Shown: positions 12,350 through 22,346 of the stretch, piece after piece
Numbering within the stretch: position 1 is the first letter of the stretch
Layout of the letters: each line of letters starts with the position of its first letter
Assembly: GCA_003024175.1 (NCBI GenBank)
Contig: MDYQ01000031.1
Location: 62,001 to 126,000 of the forward strand
Source of the DNA: Planoprotostelium fungivorum
Taxonomy: Eukaryota; Evosea; Variosea; Cavosteliida; Cavosteliaceae
Length of the DNA: 64,000 nt
Reading direction: 5' to 3'
The notes under the pieces: generated by a model
Seen by the model: only the letters and a program-made list of their open reading frames with translations
The model's database searches: none
Told to the model about the DNA's origin: nothing
Made by a program: the position numbers and the translations under genes

Positions 12350-12840
12350 ATGGCAGCGTCAGGAGGAATGGCCTTCGCTTCTGTGCGAAAAATCACAATG
12401 CCGTGTTACGTTGGCACGTGAAAAGTTCACAATATCACCCACACCACAAACACAGCGGAGTCATGACAAAATCAGAGGGAGAGAAGAAATCGAAGTACTC
12501 GGAGGAGATGCAGAAGAAGATCAGAGAAGCAAAGAAGGTGGCGAAAGCTGAGGTTCTGAAAGAATTCGGACACACGGAGAGTGAGGTGAAGATGATCGTA
12601 TCACAGATGATCGTCTGAATACATCGTAGGAAGACAAACAGAAGCGATTGGAACACAAGAAGAACAAGCAACACACTTCGACCGTGGAAGATAAGAAGGT
12701 GACCTCCTGCAGCTGTTCACGGTCTGATAGTGCAACAGAAGAAGCATGAGCAGCAGACAGCACTTGAGAAGAGGATCAGCGCTGCAAAGAAGACAGCCAA
12801 AGTGAAGATCCTCGCAGAAGATGATGAAACAAATGTATAA
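12350..12840 (+). CDS. Small Lys-rich helical protein, unknown function
   Basis: The ATG at 12350 gives MAASGGMAFASVRKITMPCY, which could be a mitochondrial presequence. A 38-nt intron (gtgaaa...acag) then keeps frame into a Lys/Glu-rich helix (KYSEEMQKKIREAKKVAKAE). Two more short introns join EDKQKRLEHKKNKQHTST and KKHEQQTALEKRISAAKKTA, ending KILAEDDETNV with stop at 12840. The product is about 120 residues. KKIREAKKVAKAEVL and EKRISAAKKTAKVKIL look like two copies of one helical unit. I do not recognise the family. The start is uncertain because upstream exons cannot be excluded. The other two frames across 12183-12618 are also open but do not splice as cleanly. Confidence 0.55.
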
Positions 12841-13125
12841 AGGCTGTGACATAAATGTGTGAAAACCGACACACAGCCACTCTTTATAGACTCTTTAGAT
12901 CTCATGTTACGTCGGAATCTGAATCACGCTGCGACCCGATCGATCATCGATTACATCGTACACTCACATGTTCCTCTTCCAGCTGTTTGCTTCCAATAGA
13001 AGACTGAGATCAATACTGTATGTTTCATATAGTATATATATGGAAGGTGCTGTAGTTGTCTGTTCGAAGAATGTCATACCTGTCAACCAGGCACAACCGA
13101 CGCTCATTCACACATCACACGCGCC

Positions 13126-16100
13126 ATGTTCAAGAAGAAAGCGAAGGAGTTGCAAGTCAATGCCTCTATATCAGAGCCAAACTTGTTTCCACCCTCTCGC
13201 ATGGAACAGAGGACCGTGTCTATGACCAGCATACAGAACCTTCGTCTCTCTGAACCGAAGAAGAAGAGGTCTGATAGCCATTCCAGTGATTCAGAATCAG
13301 AGACAGACCAATTGATAGCGGCACGGAAACGCATACAGCAGTTAGAGCTGGAGAATCGATCTCTGTATGAAGATCTCTCGCTCGCTCGAAGAGCTATGAC
13401 GGATGGTTGCGGCGCTCACGCCGAGCTGATCGAGAAACTCATGTCTGAGAACGAACAATTAAGGAGGGGGAAGATGATCGTGGCTGGGAGTCCAGCTCTC
13501 ATTGCATCCCCGCACATCAACCCAAAACCATCCGTCGATGAATTTCTCTCGGCCCCGGCCGTAGCCAAAGTCATCTCCATCACGATCGAATCGAACAACA
13601 TCTCTCTCAAGACTTCTGTCATGAACACGTGGTCCGTTCGAGAGACCATCGCTAAGATCAAAAAGAAGGTGATGTGCTTGGTTGTGTTTGTATGAGCTCA
13701 AAGACGCCAGATTCCGGGTGACACAACGAATTACCATCTCGTATGGAAGCCCAGCGACTCAAAATCCTACACCGTGTTGGAGAATGACAGACTCATCGAT
13801 CATTACAAAGGTTTAGAGGAGGTACTATCTTCCACCTGCATCCATCATCTCACTCATTTCAGGGTGTCATCGAGTTCGATAAGATGGGAAATTACGAGAT
13901 GAAGAACAAAAAGTGACACCGTCCACCTTTTCCATCACACCATCCGATATCCCCATCACATCATCTCCATCCGACTCATCCTCTTCAGATTGATGAGAAA
14001 GGTCCCCAGCTTCCGCAGAGACAAGATCACTCCCGCAACTTTCGTTCATCTCATCTTGGAGAAGAATTACGAGAAGCTGAATCGTCTCCTGACTGACGAC
14101 AGCCGTTACGATTTAGAGACATTAGGAACAGAGAAGATGTTGCCCGTCCACGCTGCGTTCCAAAGTCAAGACACAACCATCGCTCAACTGTTCTTAGACC
14201 ACTACGAGAGGTACAAGTTGAATTTCAACTTGAAAGATGCAAGAGGTTGGACACCCCTTCACGTGAGATTTCTTCCGATTTTCCGCGAAATTTTATCAAA
14301 TTCTCTCGAATGACATAGCTTGCAGTTTGCCGGTGAGCGGAAATTTCGCGGAAATTTGAGGTGTTGATCGTCGTAGTATCTTCATCACAGGGTACTGACG
14401 CGGACAATGATATCTTATCCATGTTGTCATCAAATCCGAACGTGTCTGCATCAGAGATGAACCAAGAAGGAGAATATCCTCTCCATCTCTTCCTTCAGTA
14501 TTTCAGCAATCCATCTTGCAAGGAATTGGGGCAACAATTGATCGACAAGGGTGAGTGATGACGAATCATGTAGTCATCGTCGATGTGCTGAATCGAGTCA
14601 TTGATGTGATGGATGGATGTGTCTGATGTACATAATAGATCCGTCGGTCATTAATACGGCGACGAATTCTGGGGAGAGGTGATGATCATCGCGTCGACGT
14701 GGAAGATTCACAGAAATTTTAGGCCCATTCATAAGGCCATGGCCAATCCTAAAGTTCGTTTCATCATGTTGAAACTGTTGCTGAGCAACCAATGCAACGT
14801 GAACGGTCTGAACGAGTCCAACGGTGATACGGGTGATTTTCTCCATCTACAACGATGTAGATTAACGATGTGTCACAGCGTTACACATGGCCGTTCGTCT
14901 CAAGAGAAAAGACATCGCCAAGGTGAATTGAACGAGATTTCGTCGACATTTCTGACGTGGGCAGACGCTGTTGTACGCTGGAGCCGATCCACAATTGAAG
15001 ACGAAACAAGATCACACGCCGTTGGAGCTGGCTAAGAAGATGAAAGAGGAGGAACTGCTCGAAGTCTTGACATCAGCCAACGGTGTGTGATCGTCATCGT
15101 CATCACGATCATCATCATCATTGCACGATGGTGATGGTGATCATCGCATCTGAGACGACCGTCACGTCTTCCTCCCACGCATCTTCACCATCACGTCGTG
15201 CATGCATCAGACATCACGTCACGACATCTCATGCATCATCACCCTGATCACCCTCAGATCTGAAGACCTGGACGACGAAGCACAAATTAGAAGAATGCTA
15301 CCTGCCCTTCTTACGCGAAGAGCTCACCCTGGAGACATTAGCCGCCGTACTCCCAGAACAAGAAGAGAATCTTCTCAGAAATTTCTCCCTCGAGTCCGTC
15401 GGAATGAGCATTCGCATGAAGAACGCACTCGCAGATTTGAGACAGGAATATCGAAAGTTGAATTTCGAAAACAAATTGAAGAAAGCGCAAAAGAGTGGAC
15501 ATCAGATGCAGAATACGAATACGGAGCAGGTGAAGGGGAGACATTTTATTTCCATTTATTGTTTTCAGGCCAAGGACTTGAGAGAAGGATTGCAAGCTAT
15601 CACGTCGGGTGACAGCTGGTTGATGAACCACTCCGACCTCGAATTTTCTAAGGAAAGTTCCATCTACAACGTTCCATTGAAGCTGACACATACCAGGAGT
15701 TGGGCATAGGTGTCAGTGGTAAAGTATTCAAGGGGCTGTGGAGAGACATGAAGGTGACATATTCATCGAATTTTCGATGTGATGACGTCATAGGTTGCCA
15801 TCAAAGTGTTCAAGACGGTAGATCACAAGACCATCGATGAATTCAAGAAAGAATTCCACGTCATGAAGTGAGTGATACGCTCGCTCTCCATCTACAACGC
15901 GACAGTATGGTCAAATCACCTTACCTGATCCAATTATTTGGGACGACCGTCGAGCCAAAGATTTGCATGGTCATGGAGGTATGTCTCGTTGTAGATGGCC
16001 GAGAGATATTTCTGACACGACACAGTACTGCAGCCGTGGTAGTTTGAATGACGTTTTGAAACATCCAGACATAGAGGTCACGTGGTCGTTGGGTCTCAAA

Positions 16101-16880
16101 TTTGTGGAGGGAATGCTCCACGGCATGAACTCTCTCCACTCCTGCACGCCTCAGGTGAAATGATTTGAATTTATTTCGGCGAGTTGTAGATCGACGAGCA
16201 GGTTCTCCATCGTGACATGAAGTCCCTGAATCTCCTCGTCACAAAAGATTGGGCCCTGAAGATGTGTGATTTCGGTGTGTCATCTACAATTCGATTGTAG
16301 ATTGACCAGACGCAGGCTTATCCAGATTCAACACTGCAGAAAATCTGATGACTTTCCAACGAATGTGCGGCACCTACCATTACCTGGGGTGATATTTCCG
16401 CGTGATTTCATCGAAATTTACGGTCGTACAGCCCGGAGATGTACTACACTCAGACGGCGACGTTCACCGATAAGACGTGAGTTTCATTCGAATGAAACGA
16501 CGCTGACGTGTACAGTGACATATGGAGCTGTGGAATCATCATGTGGTGCGTATGGATGACGTCATCATCAGCCATTGACCAAAGTACAGGGAGATAGCCA
16601 ATCGCATCGTGAAGGGGAAATACGAGACACCTTACCATGAGCACAAGATCAAGATGGACTTCCAAGTCATCTATCAAGGTGGGAGACTTTCGATGATGGA
16701 GATTATGGAGGTGATGACGTTGCATCAGTCGCTGAGAAGGGAATGAGACCCACCATGAGCGATGAATACCCACAGATATGGAAGGAACTGATAGCGGGAT
16801 GTCTGCAGAAGGACCCATCCGACCGAAAGAACGCGGCACAACTGTTACAGATGATGAGAGAGAAAGAGATGAATATATAG
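13126..16880 (+). CDS. TKL-type protein kinase with coiled coil, talin-F0-like ubiquitin fold, ankyrin repeats and SAM-like domain
   Basis: A large cytoplasmic signalling kinase. The ATG at 13126 leads to a basic Ser-rich segment and a coiled coil (RKRIQQLELENRSLYEDL). A ubiquitin-fold region follows (VISITIESNNISLKTSV...NYHLVWKPSD...LIDHYKGLEEGVIEFD) whose layout matches talin/kindlin F0 domains. Ankyrin repeats lie between about 14050 and 15080 (GWTPLH, GEYPLH, ALHMAV, HTPLELAKKM), then a SAM-like region near 15270-15470. The kinase has GVSGKVFKGLW, the VAIK lysine (VAIKVF), VLHRDMKSLNLL, CDFG and IWSCGIIMW, so it should be active. It ends REKEMNI at 16880. Introns near 14848, 15889, 15987, 16184 and 16282 all carry the recurrent word. 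Intron 15653-15696 has an unusual GA donor. The closest known architecture is the Dictyostelium ankyrin/SAM TKL kinases. Confidence 0.85.
14845..14862. repeat. Intronic hairpin ATCTACA-ACGA-TGTAGAT
   Basis: A 7-bp perfect inverted repeat with a 4-nt loop inside an ankyrin-region intron of the TKL kinase gene. Confidence 0.85.
15653..15696 (+). other. Apparent non-canonical GA-AG intron of 44 nt
   Basis: The coding frame SDLEFSK must join ELGIGVSGKVF to make a normal kinase N-lobe. The only segment whose removal does this starts GAAAGT and ends CCAG. A canonical donor here would read GTAAGT, one base different. The insert also holds CATCTACAACG and a CTGAC branch-like sequence. Confidence 0.6.
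16282..16302. repeat. Intronic hairpin ATCTACAAT-TCG-ATTGTAGAT
   Basis: A 9-bp perfect inverted repeat with a 3-nt loop, inside the intron that splits the DFG glycine codon of the kinase (16275-16315). Confidence 0.9.
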
Positions 16881-17027
16881 ACTGTTTGTCGATTATCTCG
16901 TTTTATTATCTGATTTATTGTGACATCTACAACGGAGCCAAGGAACTGTGTTTTTCGTAGAAAACTCGTTTTTCAATCTGACAAGGTTGTAGCAAATCCA
17001 CACAGACGAACACGATCGAAAGTACAC

Positions 17028-18602
17028 ATGGCAACGAAAGAACTACGCAGAGGTGATCCTCTTTCTATCTTAGGCCCCTTCATCTCCTCCAAGGGAGCGA
17101 AGGCACTCCTCGATTATACGTATCACGGACAAGATCACTCCATTCTGGCACCCACCATGTATAAGATATGGGCCATCTTCTTTTACCTGGTACCTAAGGG
17201 TGTCTCACCCAACGTCGTCACATTATCTGGTCTGGCGGCCGTCCTCTTTGCCGTCTTCTGGGCCAACTTGGGCTTGGCCTCATCCAGCACCATCTGCTAC
17301 ATCCTAGCGGTCTCTGTCTTCATCTATCAGACGGCCGATGCTTTGGATGGAATGCAAGGAAGAAGAGTCGGTATGTACCAGAACCCAACGACCGAGATGT
17401 TCGATCACGGAGTGGACTCTTGTGTCACCGTCATCACCGCCCTCACCAGCATCGTCTTTGTGCTCGAACTGCACCACCCCGTTCCAATCATGCTTCTCAT
17501 GTTCTCTGGTTTCATCGGTTTCCACGCACCCACGTACGAACATCTCATCACGAACACGATGGTATTCAGAGGTAACTTACCCCAATTCTAATCATTCCCC
17601 TGGTGTCCATCACAACTTCTCCTCGCATCACCTATTTACCTTCTTCACAGGTGGTCCAACAAACCCAACCGAAGCCCTCGTCATCACCCAACTCATTCTC
17701 ATTCTCGCCGGTACGTTCCCCTGGATCTTCCACCTCTCTCCCTTCTATCTCGGCGGTCTCGTTCTCTTAGCCGTCGGTGGTTCATCTCTGACCATGATGC
17801 ACTCTGTTCGAGAGTTGAACAAGTACTACAAGGGAGATCAGGAGAAGACGATGCGATCTGCTCTTGCCGGCTGGGGACCTCTCATCTTTGTCATCCTGGT
17901 CGACTCGTGTTGGTTTCCTTTCTTGGGAGAATATTACCAGAAGCACAACATGCTGTGCCTTTTGGCCATGTGTGAGTGTACCATCATCCGAGGCATCACG
18001 ATGATCGTCACATGTTTCATCTTAACGTCTCGATACACGTCATTTTATATCTCCATTCTATGATTCTATCCATATCACGATCACTTCACGACGATCGTCA
18101 TCATAGACGATCTTGTCATCATCGATCACTCGATCGCGACTGACATCTTCACAGCCGTACCTTGGAACTACTCCATCTTCAGAACTATCCTCCAAGAGAT
18201 AACGAGCGACAAGGACATCGACACGCTGAGCGTACTCTACGGTCAGACTCCCGCCCTCATCCCTCTCCTCGGTATGGTGTTGGGTCTCCCCTTCTCCGTC
18301 TCTGTACCACTCTCCCTTGCTTCCAGCTTGTTCATCTACATGTACACCGTCGTCGTATCACTGAGAGAGGTGGGTCATCGAGATCATCCGCGATCGCGAT
18401 CACGATCGCCATCGATCGGATCGCGATCGTCATCATCTCTCAACTCGTGCATCGTTTCGTCATCCATTCATCGATCGAATCATCCTCACGATCACATGAT
18501 CCATCGCGATCTCGATCATCTTCTGATGTCGATCAGGTGTGCGATGCCCTCGGCATGGAGCACTTTTGGAGCATCCGCGACGAGAGATTGATCAAGAAAT
18601 AA
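17028..18602 (+). CDS. Choline/ethanolamine phosphotransferase (CDP-alcohol phosphatidyltransferase family)
   Basis: An integral ER/Golgi enzyme that transfers phosphocholine or phosphoethanolamine from the CDP-alcohol to diacylglycerol, the last step of the Kennedy pathway. The ATG at 17028 is chosen because it precedes the conserved start (LSILGPFISSKGAKALLDYTYHG). Up to ten hydrophobic segments follow. The family signature lies at about residues 105-130: DALDGMQGRRVGM...TTEMFDHGVDS, with the three metal-binding Asp residues. Two signature positions differ from the usual DGKQARR...LGELFDHG: the Ala before Arg is Gly, and the Gly before the second Asp region is Thr. Introns lie at about 17572-17650, 18028-18153 and 18371-18536; the last is rich in CGATCG-type palindromes. 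The stop lies inside AATAAA. Confidence 0.9.
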
Positions 18603-18603
18603 A
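18598..18603 (+). terminator. Polyadenylation signal AATAAA overlapping the CEPT stop codon
   Basis: The stop codon TAA (18600-18602) is embedded in AATAAA, so the 3' UTR is probably only a few tens of bases long. Confidence 0.5.
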
Positions 18604-18664
18604 ATCCATTTCCGCACATTTATTCTCTCTAAATCGACTGGTGAAACCCGATGTCTCTCTTTCA

Positions 18665-20022
18665 TCAACTGACTGCACCCGGCGAAGGCATGAAGTACAT
18701 GGATGAGCAATATGGCACTTGTCCGTTGCCTATCTCAGACTCCATCCACAATACTCCCTCCACGTACGTCTACATAACAAGTCAACATGATGATGATGAT
18801 GATGATCGAGATGCAAGTGACAATGATGATCATCATCACCTGTCCGTGTCTCTGTTGTGTCTTGAAGTCGGTTCCGGGTGACCAGATCTTTAGATAGCAA
18901 GGTATAACTTTCTGTGAATGGCTCGTGAAACTGACCCACGATAAGAGCCTGCAAGTTCTTTAGGATGACGGTCGCATCATGTTGCATCATGCGCACCTGA
19001 TGGCGTTGACGCTGAAATCAAAGACATCGAGGAGGGTCGTATGTTCTAGAGGATAAGGTAGATTCGTTAGAGTTTGAAAAGCGGAGTTGACGTAGCGTAG
19101 CTGCCAGGCGTTTAGAAGAAGATGATGACGGATGATGGGTCACCTTACTGAAACCGTCTAAGAGGATGCAGGGAATCGGGCTCTCATCGATGTGTCGTCT
19201 CGCGTTCTGCACGATCGATGAGACGATGAGATGAGATGATTGTGATCACCGCCAATCGATATGTGAGCTCGTTCCGATCGATGATCTTGGCCCTTTCACA
19301 TTGCATCTCTGTGTGACTCTTTATGAACAGCATTGCTTCTCTCTCACTCATCCATCCCCTTCTTTCCATCAGACCACGGACGATGATGTACACGCGATCT
19401 GTTCTCACCTCTCGACAAATAGACGAACTCCTTCAGCGAGATTACCAGCGGTTGACTTGTCCGTTAAGCAGGTTGGGGGAGTGAAGATCAACTTGTCGAC
19501 CACTTGTGAGTGACTCGCGATTCTGTTGTTGGTTTCTTCTGGCATCTGAAACCATCCTTGATTCGTATCGATGGTCGGCGTAAAAACAAATCCACCAAAA
19601 ACTAATCTTCCATCAGAACGACATCTTGATGGATGTTCGTCACTGTCACCTTCTAATTCGCTCTGTGAGCCAGATAATGGTGAAGAATGCTCTCCAGCAT
19701 CAAACCCATCCGATGAATTATTTCGTGCCCTCTTATTCGGTTTTGTAACGCACTCTCGACCCAGTCGAATGCACCGCCCACACGGTCTACCTTCCATCCC
19801 CATCAGTTACGTTTCCACTGCGATCCTCTCACCATTATCGCATGAAACGTGTGATGATTTGCAAGATAGACACGCTCCTGGCCTGGCCTTTCGTTGTGTA
19901 CCAGACTGCATCTTGTTTTTGTGCTGCCTCGCCTTCGGATATTCAGCCCGAGGAACGCGGAGTATCGGACCAATGCTGAATTCCGATGTCGCCGAGTTTT
20001 TGTACTCACAAGCAGATGACAC
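18665..20022 (-). CDS. Fungal-type Zn2Cys6 transcription factor with PAS domain (AcuK/Ert1/Rds2-like)
   Basis: A nuclear DNA-binding regulator. The zinc cluster is split by a short intron: GACLSCKSSHVSCDN joins GRPCGRCIRLGRECVTKPNKR, giving C-x2-C-x6-C then C-x2-C-x6-C and a basic linker. A Ser/Glu-rich stretch follows, then a region with FGGFVFTPT. A PAS domain near 19000-19190 (IPCILLDGFSK joined to LRYVNSAFQTLTNLPY) is also interrupted by an intron. The tail reads TYVEGVLWMESEIG...PYCSSMYFMPSPG and stops at 18665. Zn2Cys6 plus a C-terminal PAS is the layout of fungal gluconeogenesis regulators (AcuK/AcuM, Ert1, Rds2), so a carbon-metabolism role is an inference. The start at 20022 is uncertain because it lies just before the finger. 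Confidence 0.75.
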
Positions 20023-20402
20023 GATTGCACCACCTGCACACGAGCGGAGACAGAAGCGGATTGCGTGGCCGTATCAGCAAGCTTCTAGAAGGGTTAGATG
20101 TGGGTGATCGTCGCGGGCGGAGAGTGAACATGAGCGTTATCTGCACGGTGCAGCCGATGCCTCGGGATCGAAATCCGATCCTATACGAAGGTGTGTTTCC
20201 AGTGTTTCCAGAAGAGAGACAAGCACATGATCAGACGAAGTGTTCATGATTTCTCTCTGTGAGAAGTAGAAGTGATGATATTCAACAACCTATCTCCTGT
20301 CTGGGAAGATTGGAACACTGACTCCGGCTGTCTAATGGAGTCCACACCACCAGTGAACGCGTGGCAGTGAAACTTTCGAGACAAAACGGTTTATAGACAA
20401 AG

Positions 20403-21497
20403 TTACAGCCCTCTCAGAGGATTATGGAAGAACCTATGGTTCACGACGCCACTGAGGGGCATCCTATTGTTCTCTTCCACTTCCAGCATACCGCACAGAA
20501 GTTGTTTAGCTGCGGAGGAAACATCGTTCCAGCCGGTCGGTCTGCTCATGTTGGGGTGTCTCCCTTTTCGTAAGAGTCTGGCCACCTCCGAGCGATCGAA
20601 TGGTGTGACCGAGAAGAGCATGATGAATAGGATGACGCCCAGAGACCACACGTCTGCCTTCTCCGGCATGAAGCTCTGGTGCAGAAGGATCTGAGGGCAA
20701 GCGTAGTCTACTGAGCCCACCCTGAGAAGAGTCAGAGAGGAGAGGCGAAATGAGGGCGAGCTCACCATCTGGAGCAGATCAGATCGGATCGATCGCAGAG
20801 TCCAAAGTCGATGATCTTGGCCATACTAGGCCCAGCAATCATGATCTGAGGGCGAATCAGCCACATCGAACGATTGTCGAGATCTCACATTCTCTAATTT
20901 GAGATCGAGGTGGGCGATGCCTTTGCCATGACAGAAGACAACAGCCGAGACGATTCCTTGAATGAGGTTTCGGATGTCCTCTTCTCCGATGGGGGTGAAG
21001 TTGGTCCTCTCCATGTAGTTGTATAAATCCATTCCCTGGATGTATTCCATCACGATGTAGGAGTGTGTCGTGTCTTCGAAAGCACACTTGAAGTCGATCA
21101 CGTGCTTGTGTTTGAGTCTTCTTCCCGCGTCGATCTCGGCGGCAATGAGGCTGACGGTGGCGTCATTGCGGAGCACCTTCTTGATGACAACGAGCTGTCC
21201 GCTCTTCCGATGTTGGCACAGTTTCACGTCGCCGTAGCTGCCAGTTCCTAGTGTCTTGATGATCTCGTAATCACTGAACTTGAGGGTGTCCAAATGTAGT
21301 GTGGCACACCTCTGCAGTGGAGGTAACGTGAACAATTCGTTCTGTGACGCGAGCTCCAGCGGTCTCCTCTTCTTCGACAAGTGAAAGCCATCCGTGCTCT
21401 GGCTCATCGCCGACGTGACCTTTGCTTGTGGCTGGCGTCGAAGGGGGATGAACGTCGTAGAGCCGGAGTGAAAATCTAAGTTGGGAATGGCTGGCAT
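20403..21497 (-). CDS. CAMK-like serine/threonine protein kinase
   Basis: A cytoplasmic Ser/Thr kinase of about 340 residues, starting at 21497 (MPAIPNLDFHSG). An N-terminal tail of about 75 residues precedes the kinase fold: the glycine loop GTGSYGDVKL, VIKKV with the ATP-binding Lys, HLDLKLENV as catalytic loop, IIDFGLC, and SVDYACPQILL as the APE region (Pro-Gln replaces Pro-Glu). Subdomain IX is DVWSLGVILFIML. The catalytic loop has Leu in place of the usual Arg (HLD), so activation-loop phosphorylation may not be needed. Two introns were placed, near 20765-20805 and 20825-20890. There is no calmodulin-binding tail. It could be a CAMKL, CHK-like or fungal-type kinase; I cannot choose. Confidence 0.85.
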
Positions 21498-22345
21498 GTT
21501 GTCGAGCGTGGATAGAATGGCGAACCAAGGGAAGAGAATGTATGACAGGGCAACCTACCAACAGCTATTATCCGGGATCAAAATTCCAGTTCTATAACGT
21601 GAAAATACCCGAAAGCTGCGATTTGACCCGCTTGCCTAGCTAAAATTAACGGGGGTTCTGTTGAACGCCAATAAATGAGCTCAATTTGAGTCATTGTGGG
21701 GGTGAAACTGACGCAGAGCAGTATCTTTATCCCCAAATAAGGACGAGTGCACCCCACTTCAGGTTCGTACCCAGTTATCAGCGTAACATAAATTTTGAGC
21801 AAGACCTCTTTTCTACCGTTTTCACATAGATCGACTCGTACTTGATAGAATCATCAGTTCGCGTGGCAACAGATCATATGTCTGACATCATAATCACCCC
21901 ATCCTTGCTTGGAGCAGCTTGTTAGCGAGATTTCATTCGTATTTATTGATCACATTTTATCAAGCGAGTTGAATGGATGCATGTGCTCGTCTGAACGACT
22001 CACTTACCCCATACGGTCAACGACTGTAGTTGACCTCGATGAAAGCCCACGAAAATAGAACACAGATGCACGGTGCAAAGTACCGCGGCGAACAAAAATT
22101 CAGCTTCCGCTTTGGTACCATTAATATGACGATCACCCTTTGCTGGGGATCGGGCTCTCCGTTCAAAGTTTCAGAGTACCGAGACCAATGAGATGATACG
22201 AGCATCCCTGCAGAAGCTAATCACCTCATCCATGCCTCAATCGCTCAACGCAGCTCGTTCTCATCTTCTTCCATCTCCCATCTGTTCCATCATCACGAGG
22301 ATTACCAGTCGTCAAACGAAGAGAGAGGATCAAAACACTCTTTAT
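21498..22345. other. 848-bp intergenic stretch
   Basis: It lies between the kinase start and the myotubularin 3' end. Reading frames are short and lack splice-linked partners. I see no gene, RNA or repeat. The part near 21498 should be the kinase promoter. Confidence 0.5.
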
Positions 22346-22346
22346 T
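22341..22346 (-). terminator. Polyadenylation signal AATAAA abutting the myotubularin stop
   Basis: The minus strand reads TAAATAAA: the stop codon runs straight into the poly(A) signal. Confidence 0.5.

Noticed and set aside
20403-21497. The CAMK-like kinase as a pseudokinase
   Set aside because: The catalytic-loop Asp is kept (HLDLKLEN) and DFG and the ATP Lys are present; only the Arg of HRD is missing, which still allows activity.
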